Positions 14,001 to 22,575 of a stretch of 64,000 bases of DNA are shown here, one piece after another. The stretch is from Opisthocomus hoazin (lineage: Eukaryota > Chordata > Aves > Opisthocomiformes > Opisthocomidae). Below the pieces are notes generated by a model. The model did no database searches, was not told the origin of the DNA, and worked only from the letters and a program-made list of their open reading frames with translations. Each line of letters starts with the position of its first letter. Positions within the stretch are counted from its first letter, which is position 1. The DNA lies in NCBI RefSeq assembly GCF_030867145.1, contig NC_134415.1:68229300-68293299 (forward strand), read 5' to 3'. A program made the position numbers and the translations under genes.

Positions 14001-17000
14001 CGTTTCCTCTCCAGCCAGTGACGCTTCTTTTTTACGAATTGTTAACCATTTACAGGACAATTGTCGAAGGAGTGGTTAGTGACTCACTGCAGTCCTACAC
14101 TAGTTGACTTACTGCCACAAGAGGTTGTGAACCTCAGTGAAATCTGAGAAATACACAACTGAAAGTCTGTTCCCGCCTTACTCACCTTTGCGAGCCTTGG
14201 AAGAGCTCTGCGCTTCCCCACAAAAACCCAGGACGCAGCACAGCCAGCCTCTGCACAGATGCAGTGAACGCTGCTCCCTACAGTGCTGACAAGATCTCTG
14301 GCAAATTTTTCAGCATAAAATCAGATACACTGAACCTGAGGCTCAGGAGGTAAAGGACCTTCGGCTTCATGCTTCGTAAAATCTCTCTTTCATACAAATA
14401 GTTTTACATGCACTCTGAAGACTCATTTAGATTATTCTACTTCCAGTAATCACTTTGCTGTTTTAAGACCACACATTCATAAGAAACTCCAGCTACTTTT
14501 TGAGAATGAAGCCAAGAGCTTAAAGCAGCATTCTCCATGACTCTAGAATTAAAATATTACACTAGAACATAAAGAACGTAAGTTTAACTAGCAACGATTA
14601 CTGAAAACAACAGAACTCCGATCTGCTAATGGGAATCACATCTGATAATTCTGCTTTGCTCATACTGCCGAGTAGCTTTAGCTCAATGGAGCTGGACTTC
14701 TAAAGTCCAAGTACTGGGATGGCCAACAGTGCATTCAGCGAATCTGCCCAGCTGACGCCAGCAGAGAATCTGACCCAGTATCGTGAGGAACTTGGATGAG
14801 GTCCACCGGTTCAGCAGCGAACATTTCCATAGGCCCCATGCCATCCACTGCACCGCCCCGCCTTCTCATTCTGGTTCACTCCGGAGAAGAGCTAACGCGC
14901 CTCGCTGCTGAGATCAGCTGGCGTGAACTGTCACGGCTCCATAGCAGGAGGCTTGCACCACGTGCCTCGCCCTAACAAAGCACCACAAACGTGGCACAAC
15001 GTGGATAACTTGCTTGACAGCTCCTGGGAAACGAAGCTTTCTATTTCACTTTGCCTTTGTTGACTCATGCGCTCACACATCCCTCCAGAAAAGGATCAGT
15101 AAAGGTCCAGCAAGTAGTCTACTTCGGAGCACATTCTATGCCTTCAGACACACAGAATACGTTACCAGATGACTTCTAAGAAAGACAGACACCAGGCAAC
15201 CACATTCACGATGAAATAAATCTCTTTATTTTTATTCTGTGTCTATTTCTGAGCTAGCAGATCAAGTCGTGCTTGGAATCTGCATTTTAAGCAAAAGCCT
15301 ACTAACGCAACTTTAACTAGACTTCCCAGGATTTTGAGATATATTTATTACAATTTTTAAGAAATATCCTGGTGTGCATTTTGGGAAAGGAACTAATTGG
15401 CGTACTAAACCTGAGGCAAGCCAGAAATGTCTGAAGCCAGCTACAAGCCTATCACGATGATAAACAGCTCAGGGTCCAGATGTCCATATATGGCAAGACT
15501 TCCTATAAGACTGACAGTACTGTATGTGCATTGCGTATGGTTCTTGGATCAGATTCACATTCCTTGGGTATGTTTCTCTGGGAGCTTTTGATTTCCGCTT
15601 TGAGGGCTGGCTCAGACCTCCAATTGCTCTTATAAAAAAATATCTGTGACTGAAAGTTGAAAATGTGCAAGATTCTTTCTCTAAGTACACAAACACTCCA
15701 AGTCTAGCCACTTTCCTGTAGTCTTGCCAGGTTTTCAGTACGTCTGATACCTGATCAAGTGACTTTTGGGGGGTAAAGAAGGAAAAAAAAAAGGAAAAAC
15801 ACAAGAGAGGAATGTAGCGTATCCACACCTGTACATTTTACAAGACTGCACCAAAGGAACTACATCAACTGAAGCTGATGTATACACACACATACTGTAT
15901 ATAGCTGTGTAAACAAGTCTGCAAGGCCGGCGTAGTGAATTCCTAGTTTCAGCAGAAAAAATATACTATCTTAAAAGCATGTGCTGTATAAACACCTGTA
16001 TGGAAGTCAAGATTAGTGCATTTTAACCATTTTATGCATCAATGTCCAGATGTACTTCTCCAACTCATGACATACTGTCATCAGAAAGGATAAGCTGAAG
16101 ACTGACCAGACTTTGAAAGAACTACCTGTGCTTCCAGGTTCCCTTCGCCCCTGCGCACACGCACACATGCACAAGCGACGCTCCTGACGTGTCATATCTA
16201 ACAGCACGTGTCATATCTAACAACACCAAGGTGGCAGAAAGGCAAACCTGGTGGCTTTCATGGGTTCCTACAACTTGTAATCCAGTGGGCTCATGCCCGA
16301 TTCACAGCGGTGCAAGACGAGAATTAGTTCTGAAGTCCAAATGCCTATTTAAGTCTTTTTTTTCTCAGGGCAGCATGTGGATGGGGCTTGCTGTACTCGG
16401 CCCACAGTGTGTGAGTACTTGGGACAGATCTATCCTTTAAGTTTGGATTTCCTGACTTTCTGGTGGTTTGTTACTTTTAAACATACTTTTTCTGTCAGTG
16501 AGATTCTTAGGTTTTGTTTAACAAAATTGTTTCTCTGAAAAAAACTCTTACATGGAAAGTTATAAAACATGTCTAGAGCCTCTCTCTCTCTGATGTTCTC
16601 CTACCATATTTAGGCATTTAAAAAAGGCATTCTGTTTACCTGGTTACATTTGCATTTTGGTATGCATGTCATACATAGTTTGGTACACATACTATTTACC
16701 CAGCACTGAGGCCGTTGGAGTCCTTCAAGTAAATACAGATTTCGGGAGGCCTCATGGGTTTGGGAACATATATTATTTACCATAACTGTTCCTCTGGGAT
16801 TTTTTTTTTCTTTCAGAGCCAATCTCATTTCTTTTAATGGAGAATTTCGAGTAGAAGAAACGACATCCAAACGACTTTAGCAGCCAAAGTACAGTGCTGG
16901 CAGAATATAAATAACAGTTTTACAGGACAATATATCCTATTGGGGCTTTACATGAAAACGTTTCTTTTTCCCTCAAGAATCCTGTGCACACATATTGCTG

Positions 17001-17340
17001 TACCATAGCGTGGAAGCATGCCTACAGATGGAGGGATGGAAAGAAGGGGGGTACGGCAGCGGGAGAAAGCCTACATGCAAAAGACGGTATCTTTTAAGAT
17101 GTCCATCAGATTTCAGCTTGCCTGATCAGACGCATTAAGCCGGTCTCTCTCATTAAACACTAACATACTCCTACAGGTCAAAAGCCAAAACGTTGGCATT
17201 CCTTGTGTTAAAGCCGAGGTCAAGCAACGCGACATCACTGAATATTCAAATGCTACATGGGGAGGTGGGGGAAGAACCATCCTCCTGGTTTAAGAAAAAA
17301 AAGAAGAAAACGGTAACAGTTATCTTCAATGATTTGGTAC
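8001..17340. other. Upstream intergenic region of CCN2, no gene recognised
   Basis: No exon, RNA gene or intact mobile element was recognised. A moderately GC-rich stretch at about 10,950-12,250 carries several overlapping open frames, the longest 232 codons at 11,271-11,969. It has no domain I recognise and frames are open on both strands, which points to composition and not coding. This 9 kb is a plausible place for distal CCN2 enhancers, but nothing in the sequence proves one. Confidence 0.5.
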
Positions 17341-17705
17341 AAGTCGCAACGCTTAGGTCTGGGGCTCGGTCGAGCACAAACCGCAACGTCCAAGGCCACG
17401 CACGGCGTCACGCCAGCCTCTCCTCGTCGAGGTCCTGGGGTGGACCTCACCGGCCAGGCCGGGCAGCGGGGACGCGCGCGAGGAACGTGCCGCCAAGGGA
17501 CGACAGCTGCAGGCGGGCAGCGGGCAAAGAATAGCCACTTCTTCCCGGCTTCGGGCTCCGGCCACCGCGCCAAGCGTTTCGGAGCAAACAGGCACCCTCT
17601 CTATTCATAGAGAGCATCTATTAGGGAAGGAACACATCGCAAATACTCGGTGCGATTCAGCGGCACACAGGGTCAATTTATACCCGGTAGCGTAATTATA
17701 CCTTC

Positions 17706-17738
17706 TTTTTTTTTTTCTTTTTTTTTTTTTTATTTTTT
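17706..17738. repeat. T-rich tract
   Basis: An almost pure T run, broken by one C and one A, within otherwise GC-rich DNA about 540 bp upstream of the CCN2 TATA box. The function is unknown. Such tracts can exclude nucleosomes. Confidence 0.85.
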
Positions 17739-18025
17739 GGCGGTACCGGAGAGCTGGGACCGTCCGCCGCCGGGCACCGGGGCACCCCGAGGAGAGGGCC
17801 CCAGGGGGCTCGGCGGGCTCGGGCCGCCCCCGAAACCAGCCGCCCGGGGGAGGACCGAGGGGGGCGAGCGGCGAGCGCGGGGCACGGGAAACGGTGGATT
17901 CCCCTGGGCGCCCCTGGCAACCGCCCCGCCGCCCCCCTCGCCCCTTCCCGCCGGGCCCGCCGCCCGCCGCGGAATAACGCGCTGCCGGGGGGGGGGGGAC
18001 GGCGGAGCGCCGCTGGCAGCGGAGG

Positions 18026-18032
18026 TGACTCA
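18026..18032 (+). promoter_or_regulatory. AP-1 consensus site (TGACTCA)
   Basis: A perfect palindromic TGACTCA about 220 bp upstream of the TATA box, next to an AT-rich patch. FOS/JUN dimers bind this heptamer, and AP-1 commonly cooperates with TEAD at YAP/TAZ targets. The motif match is exact; occupancy is inferred. Confidence 0.6.
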
Positions 18033-18113
18033 TATTTAAAAAACATCGGGATGAAAAATAAAAAGACGAGGGGGGGGTGGCTCGGGGACGGGGGGGGGCG
18101 GTGCGCAGACGGA

Positions 18114-18119
18114 GGAATG
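18114..18119 (+). promoter_or_regulatory. TEAD site 1 (GGAATG) of CCN2 promoter
   Basis: GGAATG is the core TEAD binding motif. This is the most distal of three copies in the proximal promoter, 129 bp upstream of the TATA box. CCN2 is a standard direct target of YAP/TAZ-TEAD, and its mammalian promoter also carries three such sites. Confidence 0.75.
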
Positions 18120-18176
18120 CGGGAGCCAGGGGTCAGGGCCGCTCCGGGGCGGGGCGGGCGGGCGGCGCGGCGCGCA

Positions 18177-18182
18177 GGAATG
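18177..18182 (+). promoter_or_regulatory. TEAD site 2 (GGAATG) of CCN2 promoter
   Basis: Second GGAATG core, within 'caggaatgcg'. It lies 9 bp (start to start) from the third copy, a tandem arrangement expected to favour cooperative TEAD binding. Confidence 0.8.
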
Positions 18183-18185
18183 CGC

Positions 18186-18191
18186 GGAATG
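18186..18191 (+). promoter_or_regulatory. TEAD site 3 (GGAATG) of CCN2 promoter
   Basis: Third GGAATG core, 57 bp upstream of the TATA box and paired in the same orientation with site 2, with only three bases between the two cores. Confidence 0.8.
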
Positions 18192-18221
18192 TCGCTGTTT
18201 GTCCGCGGCCCCATTCAGCCC

Positions 18222-18226
18222 ATTGG
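18222..18226 (-). promoter_or_regulatory. Inverted CCAAT box
   Basis: ATTGG on the + strand (CCAAT on the other) lies 22 bp upstream of the TATA box within 'cccattggcggg', a good NF-Y context. It is closer to TATA than is typical, so binding is plausible but unproven. Confidence 0.5.
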
Positions 18227-18247
18227 CGGGGCCGCGCCGCCGCCGCC

Positions 18248-18253
18248 TATAAA
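18248..18253 (+). promoter_or_regulatory. TATA box of CCN2
   Basis: TATAAA in the context 'gcctataaaggggcg', flanked by GC as in strong core promoters. Transcription should start about 30 bp downstream, near 18,278. The initiation codon follows at 18,526, giving a 5' UTR of about 250 nt. Confidence 0.88.
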
Positions 18254-18277
18254 GGGGCGCCGGTCCCGGCACTCCGC

Positions 18278-18525
18278 ATTCGCACAGCCGCTCTCCTTCC
18301 AGCCGCAGTCGGAAGGAGCCGAGCCGCGCAGCGCCCAGCAGCCGCCCGCCCAGCGCTCACCGCCACAGGCCCGGCCGCGCAGCGCCGCTGAGGAGAATCG
18401 CCCGGCGGGAAACTCTCCGCGCCTCGCCTCGCCTCGCCTCGCCTCACCGCCCCGACGCCGGCCAGCCCGACGCCGCCGCCTGCCCGACGCCGCCGCGCCG
18501 CCCACAAGCCGAAGACCGCCGCGGG
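18278..18525 (+). other. CCN2 5' UTR (predicted)
   Basis: GC-rich leader between the inferred start site and the ATG. I see no upstream ATG within it, so ribosomes should reach the main start by scanning. It contains five tandem GCCTC pentamers at 18,421-18,445. The 5' boundary is inferred from the TATA box and is not observed. Confidence 0.7.
18421..18445 (+). repeat. (GCCTC)5 in CCN2 5' UTR
   Basis: Five perfect copies of a GCCTC pentamer, 80 bp before the start codon. It may vary in length between individuals or species. Confidence 0.9.
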
Positions 18526-18579
18526 ATGGCCCCCGCCAGCCTCGCCGTAGCCCTTCTCCTCGCCCTCCTCCTCGGCCCG
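18526..18579 (+). CDS. CCN2: CCN2 exon 1, signal peptide
   Basis: Encodes 18 residues, [18 protein letters not shown], a classic hydrophobic leader for secretion; cleavage is likely just into exon 2. It ends in phase 0 at CCG followed by the donor GTAAGT. Intron 1 (18,580-18,684) is only 105 bp and contains a run of 13 C. Confidence 0.96.
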
Positions 18580-20325
18580 GTAAGTGCCGCCGCCCGCCGC
18601 GCCGCCAGCCCTGCCCCGCCCGGCGCGGTCCCGGCAGTGGCCCTGACGCCCCCCCCCCCCCGTCTCTCCTCCCCGCTCTGGCAGGAGGCGCAGGGCCAGG
18701 AGTGCAGCGGGCAGTGCCAGTGCGGCGCGGGGCCCGGCCCCACCTGCCCCGCCGGCGTCTCGCTGGTGTCCGACGGCTGCGGCTGCTGTCGCGTCTGCGC
18801 CAAGCAGCTGGGCGAGCTCTGCACCGAGCGCGACCCCTGCGACCACCACAAGGGCCTCTTCTGCGACTTCGGCTCCCCGGCCAACCGCAGGATCGGCGTC
18901 TGCACCGGTGAGTGGCGGCCGGCGGCGGGGGCCCGCCGGGCTGGGCCAAGGGGAGCCGGGGCTGCCGCCCGGCCCCGCCGCCCCTCAGCCTCCGCCGCCC
19001 CTCACCCTCCGCCTCCTGCCCCCCTCGCAGCTCGGGACGGCGCCCCGTGCGTCTTCGGCGGCATGGTGTACCGGAGCGGGGAGTCCTTCCAGAGCAGCTG
19101 CAAGTACCAGTGCACCTGCCTGGACGGGGCGGTGGGCTGCGTGCCCCTCTGCAGCATGGACGTCCGCCTGCCCAGCCCCGACTGCCCCTACCCGCGCCGA
19201 GTGAAGCTCCCGGGGAAGTGCTGCGAGGAGTGGGTCTGCGACGAGGCCAAAGAGCAGACCGCCGTGGGACCTGCTCTCGCTGGTGAGTCGGGTCCCTCCA
19301 CCGATGGTGGCCCGGGGGGGAAGGGGCACCGTGCATGGGGGTTGCAGGTGGTGGGACAGGCTGGCGCAGGGCACCCTGGCAGCCGCAAGTGGGATCACTC
19401 CGCAGAGAAGCGTGGCTGCCTGAATTTCTCAGGCATTTAGCAGCAGGGCGTGAGGTCGGACGGTGGTCTCACCTTGGTTGTCTGTCTCCTGCAGCTTACA
19501 GACTGGAGGACACCTACGGTCCAGACCCGACAATGATGCGTGCCAACTGCCTGGTGCAGACCACGGAATGGAGCGCTTGCTCCAAGACCTGTGGCATGGG
19601 CATCTCGACCCGGGTCACCAATGATAATGCCTTCTGCAGACTGGAGAAACAGAGTAGACTCTGCATGGTCAGACCTTGCGAAGCAGACCTGGAGGAGAAC
19701 ATCAAGGTAGATAGTCTCGTCTTTGTGTGTGATCTACTAGGGTGCTTCCACCCGCTAGCAAAAACCCAGCGTCTTACCAAAGAATGTGCAGTTCTGACAG
19801 GTAGTCAGTTTCAAGCGGTTTACCTTGACATTTGAGTTTTGCCCCGGTGGTGAATACAGTTAAATGCCCTTCATGTTCTTTCACATTGTATTATGGTACG
19901 AAGAAAGAGACTCTTGCTTAATGAAAGCGTAATAAGGATTAGCGTGTCAGCTTGCTGTTAGCTTGCGAGCTTCGTGCTGTATGAAAGCCTGCCTTCTAAA
20001 CATGTTCTATTCGCTTATATCCTAACAGAAAGGCAAAAAGTGCATTCGCACCCCCAAAATCTCGAAGCCTGTGAAGTTTGAGCTGTCTGGCTGCACCAGT
20101 GTGAAGACCTACAGAGCCAAGTTCTGTGGTGTCTGCACTGACGGGCGCTGCTGCACACCCCACAGAACAGCCACCCTCCCCGTGGAGTTCAAGTGCCCTG
20201 ATGGGGAGATCATGAAAAGAAAAATGATGTTCATCAAGACCTGCGCGTGCCACTACAACTGCCCTGGAGACAATGACATCTTTGAGTCTCTGTACTACAG
20301 AAAGATGTATGGAGACATGGCGTAA
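18526..20325 (+). CDS. CCN2: CCN2 / connective tissue growth factor, complete gene (5 coding exons)
   Basis: Secreted, cysteine-rich matricellular protein of the CCN family. It binds integrins, proteoglycans and growth factors, and promotes chondrogenesis, angiogenesis and matrix production. Coding exons are 18526-18579, 18685-18907, 19031-19282, 19495-19706 and 20029-20325; all introns are GT-AG. They join into 345 codons plus stop, against 349 residues in human. Each exon encodes one module: signal peptide, IGFBP, VWC, TSP1 and cystine knot (CTCK), the standard CCN layout. Exons 2, 3 and 4 have lengths 223, 252 and 212 bp, which I recall as the human lengths. Identity to the human protein is very high, especially in VWC and CTCK. 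The start is the first ATG after the TATA box and opens a hydrophobic leader. The promoter carries three TEAD sites. The neighbour downstream is ENPP1, in convergent orientation. Confidence 0.98.
18685..18907 (+). CDS. CCN2: CCN2 exon 2, IGFBP module
   Basis: Residues 19-93, the insulin-like growth factor binding protein module. It contains the family signature [14 protein letters not shown] (the GCGCCxxC motif) and many paired cysteines. It starts after 'ctggcag' and ends in phase 1 at the donor GTGAGT. The segment [18 protein letters not shown] is nearly identical to human, with H in place of P. Confidence 0.97.
19031..19282 (+). CDS. CCN2: CCN2 exon 3, von Willebrand factor C module
   Basis: Residues 93-177, the VWC domain, thought to bind BMPs and TGF-beta. 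Strongly conserved stretches include [20 protein letters not shown] and [12 protein letters not shown]. The exon starts after 'ctcgcag' (phase 1) and ends in phase 1 at GTGAGT. The variable hinge begins at its 3' end ([10 protein letters not shown]). Confidence 0.97.
19495..19706 (+). CDS. CCN2: CCN2 exon 4, thrombospondin type 1 module
   Basis: Residues 177-247. It contains the TSP1 signature [20 protein letters not shown], implicated in LRP, integrin and VEGF binding. It starts after 'cctgcag' and ends in phase 0 at ATC AAG followed by GTAGAT. The coding frame stays open about 130 bp into the intron by chance; family comparison (ENIK joined to KGKKC) fixes the junction. Confidence 0.97.
20029..20325 (+). 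CDS. CCN2: CCN2 exon 5, C-terminal cystine knot
   Basis: Residues 248-345, the CTCK module that mediates dimerisation and binding to heparan sulfate and integrins. It opens with basic [10 protein letters not shown], includes [20 protein letters not shown], and ends in [10 protein letters not shown] followed by TAA, matching the human C-terminus exactly over those last residues. Confidence 0.98.
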   Translation, partial: KGKKCIRTPKISKPVKFELSGCTSVKTYRAKFCGVCTDGRCCTPHRTATLPVEFKCPDGEIMKRKMMFIKTCACHYNCPGDNDIFESLYYRKMYGDMA

Positions 20326-21365
20326 AGCCAGAAGGAGACGCTAACTAGATTCTCAACTTGAACTGATTTGCATCTCATTTTGTAAGCATGATTCAATAGC
20401 ACAAGGTATTTAAATCAGTTTTTGTTTTTTAATTTCAACAAACTGCTCCATGTGACTTAAGACAATTTTTCTACTGATCCCAAATGGTGGTTTGAAGAAG
20501 AAGGTAAAACAGACAGTGGGACCGACCACAGCAAGACACAGCTTCAGAACATGCTGTTGGTGAGGCCGTGTGAAAGGGTTAAGGGAAATAGGCAGGAAAA
20601 GCAGAGTCAAGCAAATGTTCCCTTAATGTGGTACAGCGTGCTTCATGTAGTAGTGCAATTGAGGAGGAGACCGTTAGCATGTTTGCTGGCGCTGGTTTAG
20701 TGACAGCAACAGCTGGAATGCAAACCCTCACCCAGCAAAGTGCTAAGTAGAAGGTGTTCTGTTAGTCAGGACAGTAGCGTTTCAGCTCTGACACTCTGAT
20801 TCATATGGCTTGGTCAACAAGAATCAGAATCATGTCTATTAGACTGGACAGCTTGTGGCAGTTAATTTACCTGTAACAAGCTACTTTTTATTAATATTGT
20901 AAATATTGTGTGTATATATATTTGTACAGTTATCTAAATTAATTTAAAGTTTTGTGCCTTTGTTTAATGCTTTGAAATTTCTATGATAGCCTTCTTTTTT
21001 GGGACAAGATAGGTAGGACTTAAAGCTTGTCTGACAATGCGTTCAAAGCATGAAATAGATACTCTAGTGGAAATTGTTCAGATAGGGCCAAATGGTCAGT
21101 TGAGATCAAGATGGAGAGTGTTAGTTGAGCCTGTATTCTTCGAAAGCACTCATCTGGCAAAATACCTTTACTTCCACTTTATTGGACAAGTGGCGTTAAG
21201 GAAGATGGCTCTTCTGTAGCTCATCGGTCTTTCCACTCGAGCATTTGTTTCTTTTCTTTGACTATGGCTTTTTTTGGACAGTTTATTTGTTGAGAAGTGT
21301 GACCAAAAGTTACATGTTTGCACCTTTTTAGTTGAAAATAAAGTATTTATATTTTTTATATAAAT
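20326..21365 (+). other. CCN2 3' UTR
   Basis: About 1 kb from the TAA to just past the AATAAA. Several blocks resemble the human CCN2 3' UTR as I know it: the AU-rich stretch at 20,886-20,975, the segment around 21,038-21,065, and 21,270-21,360 just before the poly(A) signal. Post-transcriptional control through the 3' UTR is reported for both human and chicken CCN2 (a structured repressive element in human). The end point is inferred from the poly(A) signal. Confidence 0.85.
21337..21342 (+). terminator. CCN2 polyadenylation signal (AATAAA)
   Basis: Canonical AATAAA 1,012 nt after the stop codon, within 'gttgaaaataaagt' and followed by a T-rich downstream region. Cleavage is expected near 21,360. 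Confidence 0.9.
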
Positions 21366-21850
21366 GGCTTGGTATTTCATTTACATGTAGTCTTCACTGT
21401 TACTTTACATATTCCTAAAAGGGCTTGGCTTTGCACTAGGTGAAAATCAAGTAATGTGTGGTGGGGATTTTTGTCCAGAAGCACATACACTCATGAATAA
21501 GCTAATAGTTTATGGTTACTTAACTCTGTTCTAGTGAACAAACCGTACGGAGGGCAGGGCCAAGGCCGGGCTCAGTTTGCCAAGCCTGGTATTGCATTAG
21601 AAAGTGCAGCAGGTTCCTCATGCATCACACATGGTGGCTTTAAAATGAGTAGTCACCATAGTATTCAACTCCTGCTATAATACTCTGTGCAACATAATTA
21701 ATTTCATCCGCTGGCTAAGATTTGTTTTTATCTAAGGCGAGGAAAATGTTTTTGAAAGTGTCTGCATGAAAGTGATTCTTGACTTGAGTCAAATCCAGAA
21801 GCCCAAAACTTAGTAAAATTCTCAGTGAGGAGCTAAGGAGTTTTATCGTA

Positions 21851-21913
21851 AATCACAGAACAATACAGGTTGGAAGGGGCCTCTTAGGATCTTCTGATTT
21901 AACCTTCATGCGG
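21851..21913 (-). mobile_element. CR1 LINE remnant
   Basis: 'aatcacagaacaatacaggt' followed by 'tggaaggggcc' is the complement of the CR1 3' terminal region. It is short and diverged, with the remaining CR1 body lost. It lies about 490 bp past the CCN2 poly(A) site. Confidence 0.75.
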
Positions 21914-22519
21914 AGGAGGGCTAACTTAGACGTGGTTTTACTTGAATTAAGACTGTAGTAGGGTCTGGTAGGCAGAGCACTGAGCTCAGATGGCAGAGAC
22001 CTGGGTTATCTTCCTACCTCATGACCAGGGGCAAATCATTTTACGTGACAGTTCTGTCCCTAAAGTGTCCATTGATTCAAACTCTTGCAGGCCCACAGAT
22101 GAGCAGCGTTGTGAGAGCTACACATTTTGATAACAGTCCAAAATTCTTTTCAGATAAGCAAAAAACAGTATAAGGACAGTTGTGAGTCATGTCCCTCAAC
22201 CCCCTAAAGCTGAAAGGAAAGCTTCAGTCCTGTGCTAGGTCCTACATTCATAACAGACTCTTTTTGTCCGTTTATTAAGACAAGGGGATTCTCTGAATTT
22301 AAAATTAACCTTTGTGCTAGAAGCATTAGTTCTTGTTTTCAGAAAAAACATGTACTCCCCAACAAGAATCCTTTTCAGGCAAACAAGCTCAATCTGGAAT
22401 TTCCTGGTGGTGAAAGAGTGTTAGCTTACAAAAATGTCCATCCTTCCTGAGCACCTTCCAATGCCGTTGATTTCAGCTAGCATTAGCGGCAAATCAGCGT
22501 AACACCAGCTTTGACTGGT

Positions 22520-22575
22520 GACGGACATCAGAGCCCTAAACTAATGGGAAGTCAATGGGAGTCTGGCCAGCGGCC
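22520..22575. repeat. Decayed sauropsid repeat with 'gtcaatgggagt' core
   Basis: Contains 'gggaagtcaatgggagtctg', then 'aggctttgcacaaggcc'. The same degenerate block occurs at 34,088-34,168 and around 59,740-59,810. From memory this resembles an ancient repeat common in turtles, crocodilians and birds; I cannot name the family. Confidence 0.45.

Larger units (their letters stand above)
17340..19350. promoter_or_regulatory. CpG island over CCN2 promoter and first exons
   Basis: Composition changes abruptly near 17,340 from AT-rich flanks to dense GC with frequent CpG, and this continues through CCN2 exons 1-3. The island is interrupted by a T-rich tract (17,706-17,738). It includes long G runs (17,987-17,998; 18,070-18,077; 18,090-18,098). 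Such islands usually mark constitutively unmethylated promoters. Confidence 0.85.

Noticed and set aside
13894-14079. 61-codon frame with a fairly protein-like sequence (MIELEEVFLQLFSTWFVSES...)
   Set aside because: I do not recognise it, it has no flanking exons in the same frame, and length alone is not evidence. A translated search with no hit in other birds would confirm rejection.
14670-14725. tRNA-like stretch resembling part of tRNA-Arg(TCT)
   Set aside because: 'caatgga', then 'ggacttcta', recalls the D arm and anticodon loop, but there is no T arm with GGTTCGAATCC and no paired acceptor stem. At best it is a decayed fragment, more likely chance.
18051-18911. 286-codon + strand frame starting upstream of the CCN2 TATA box
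   Set aside because: Its ATG lies before the predicted transcription start and its frame differs from the true CCN2 frame in exon 2. The content is low-complexity Arg/Pro/Ala.
18215-19336. Long open frame on the - strand (373 codons) and other overlapping frames across the CCN2 promoter and exons
   Set aside because: The region is extremely GC-rich, which removes stop codons by chance. The frame is antisense to clear CCN2 exons, is rich in Arg/Gly/Pro/Ala and has no recognised domain.
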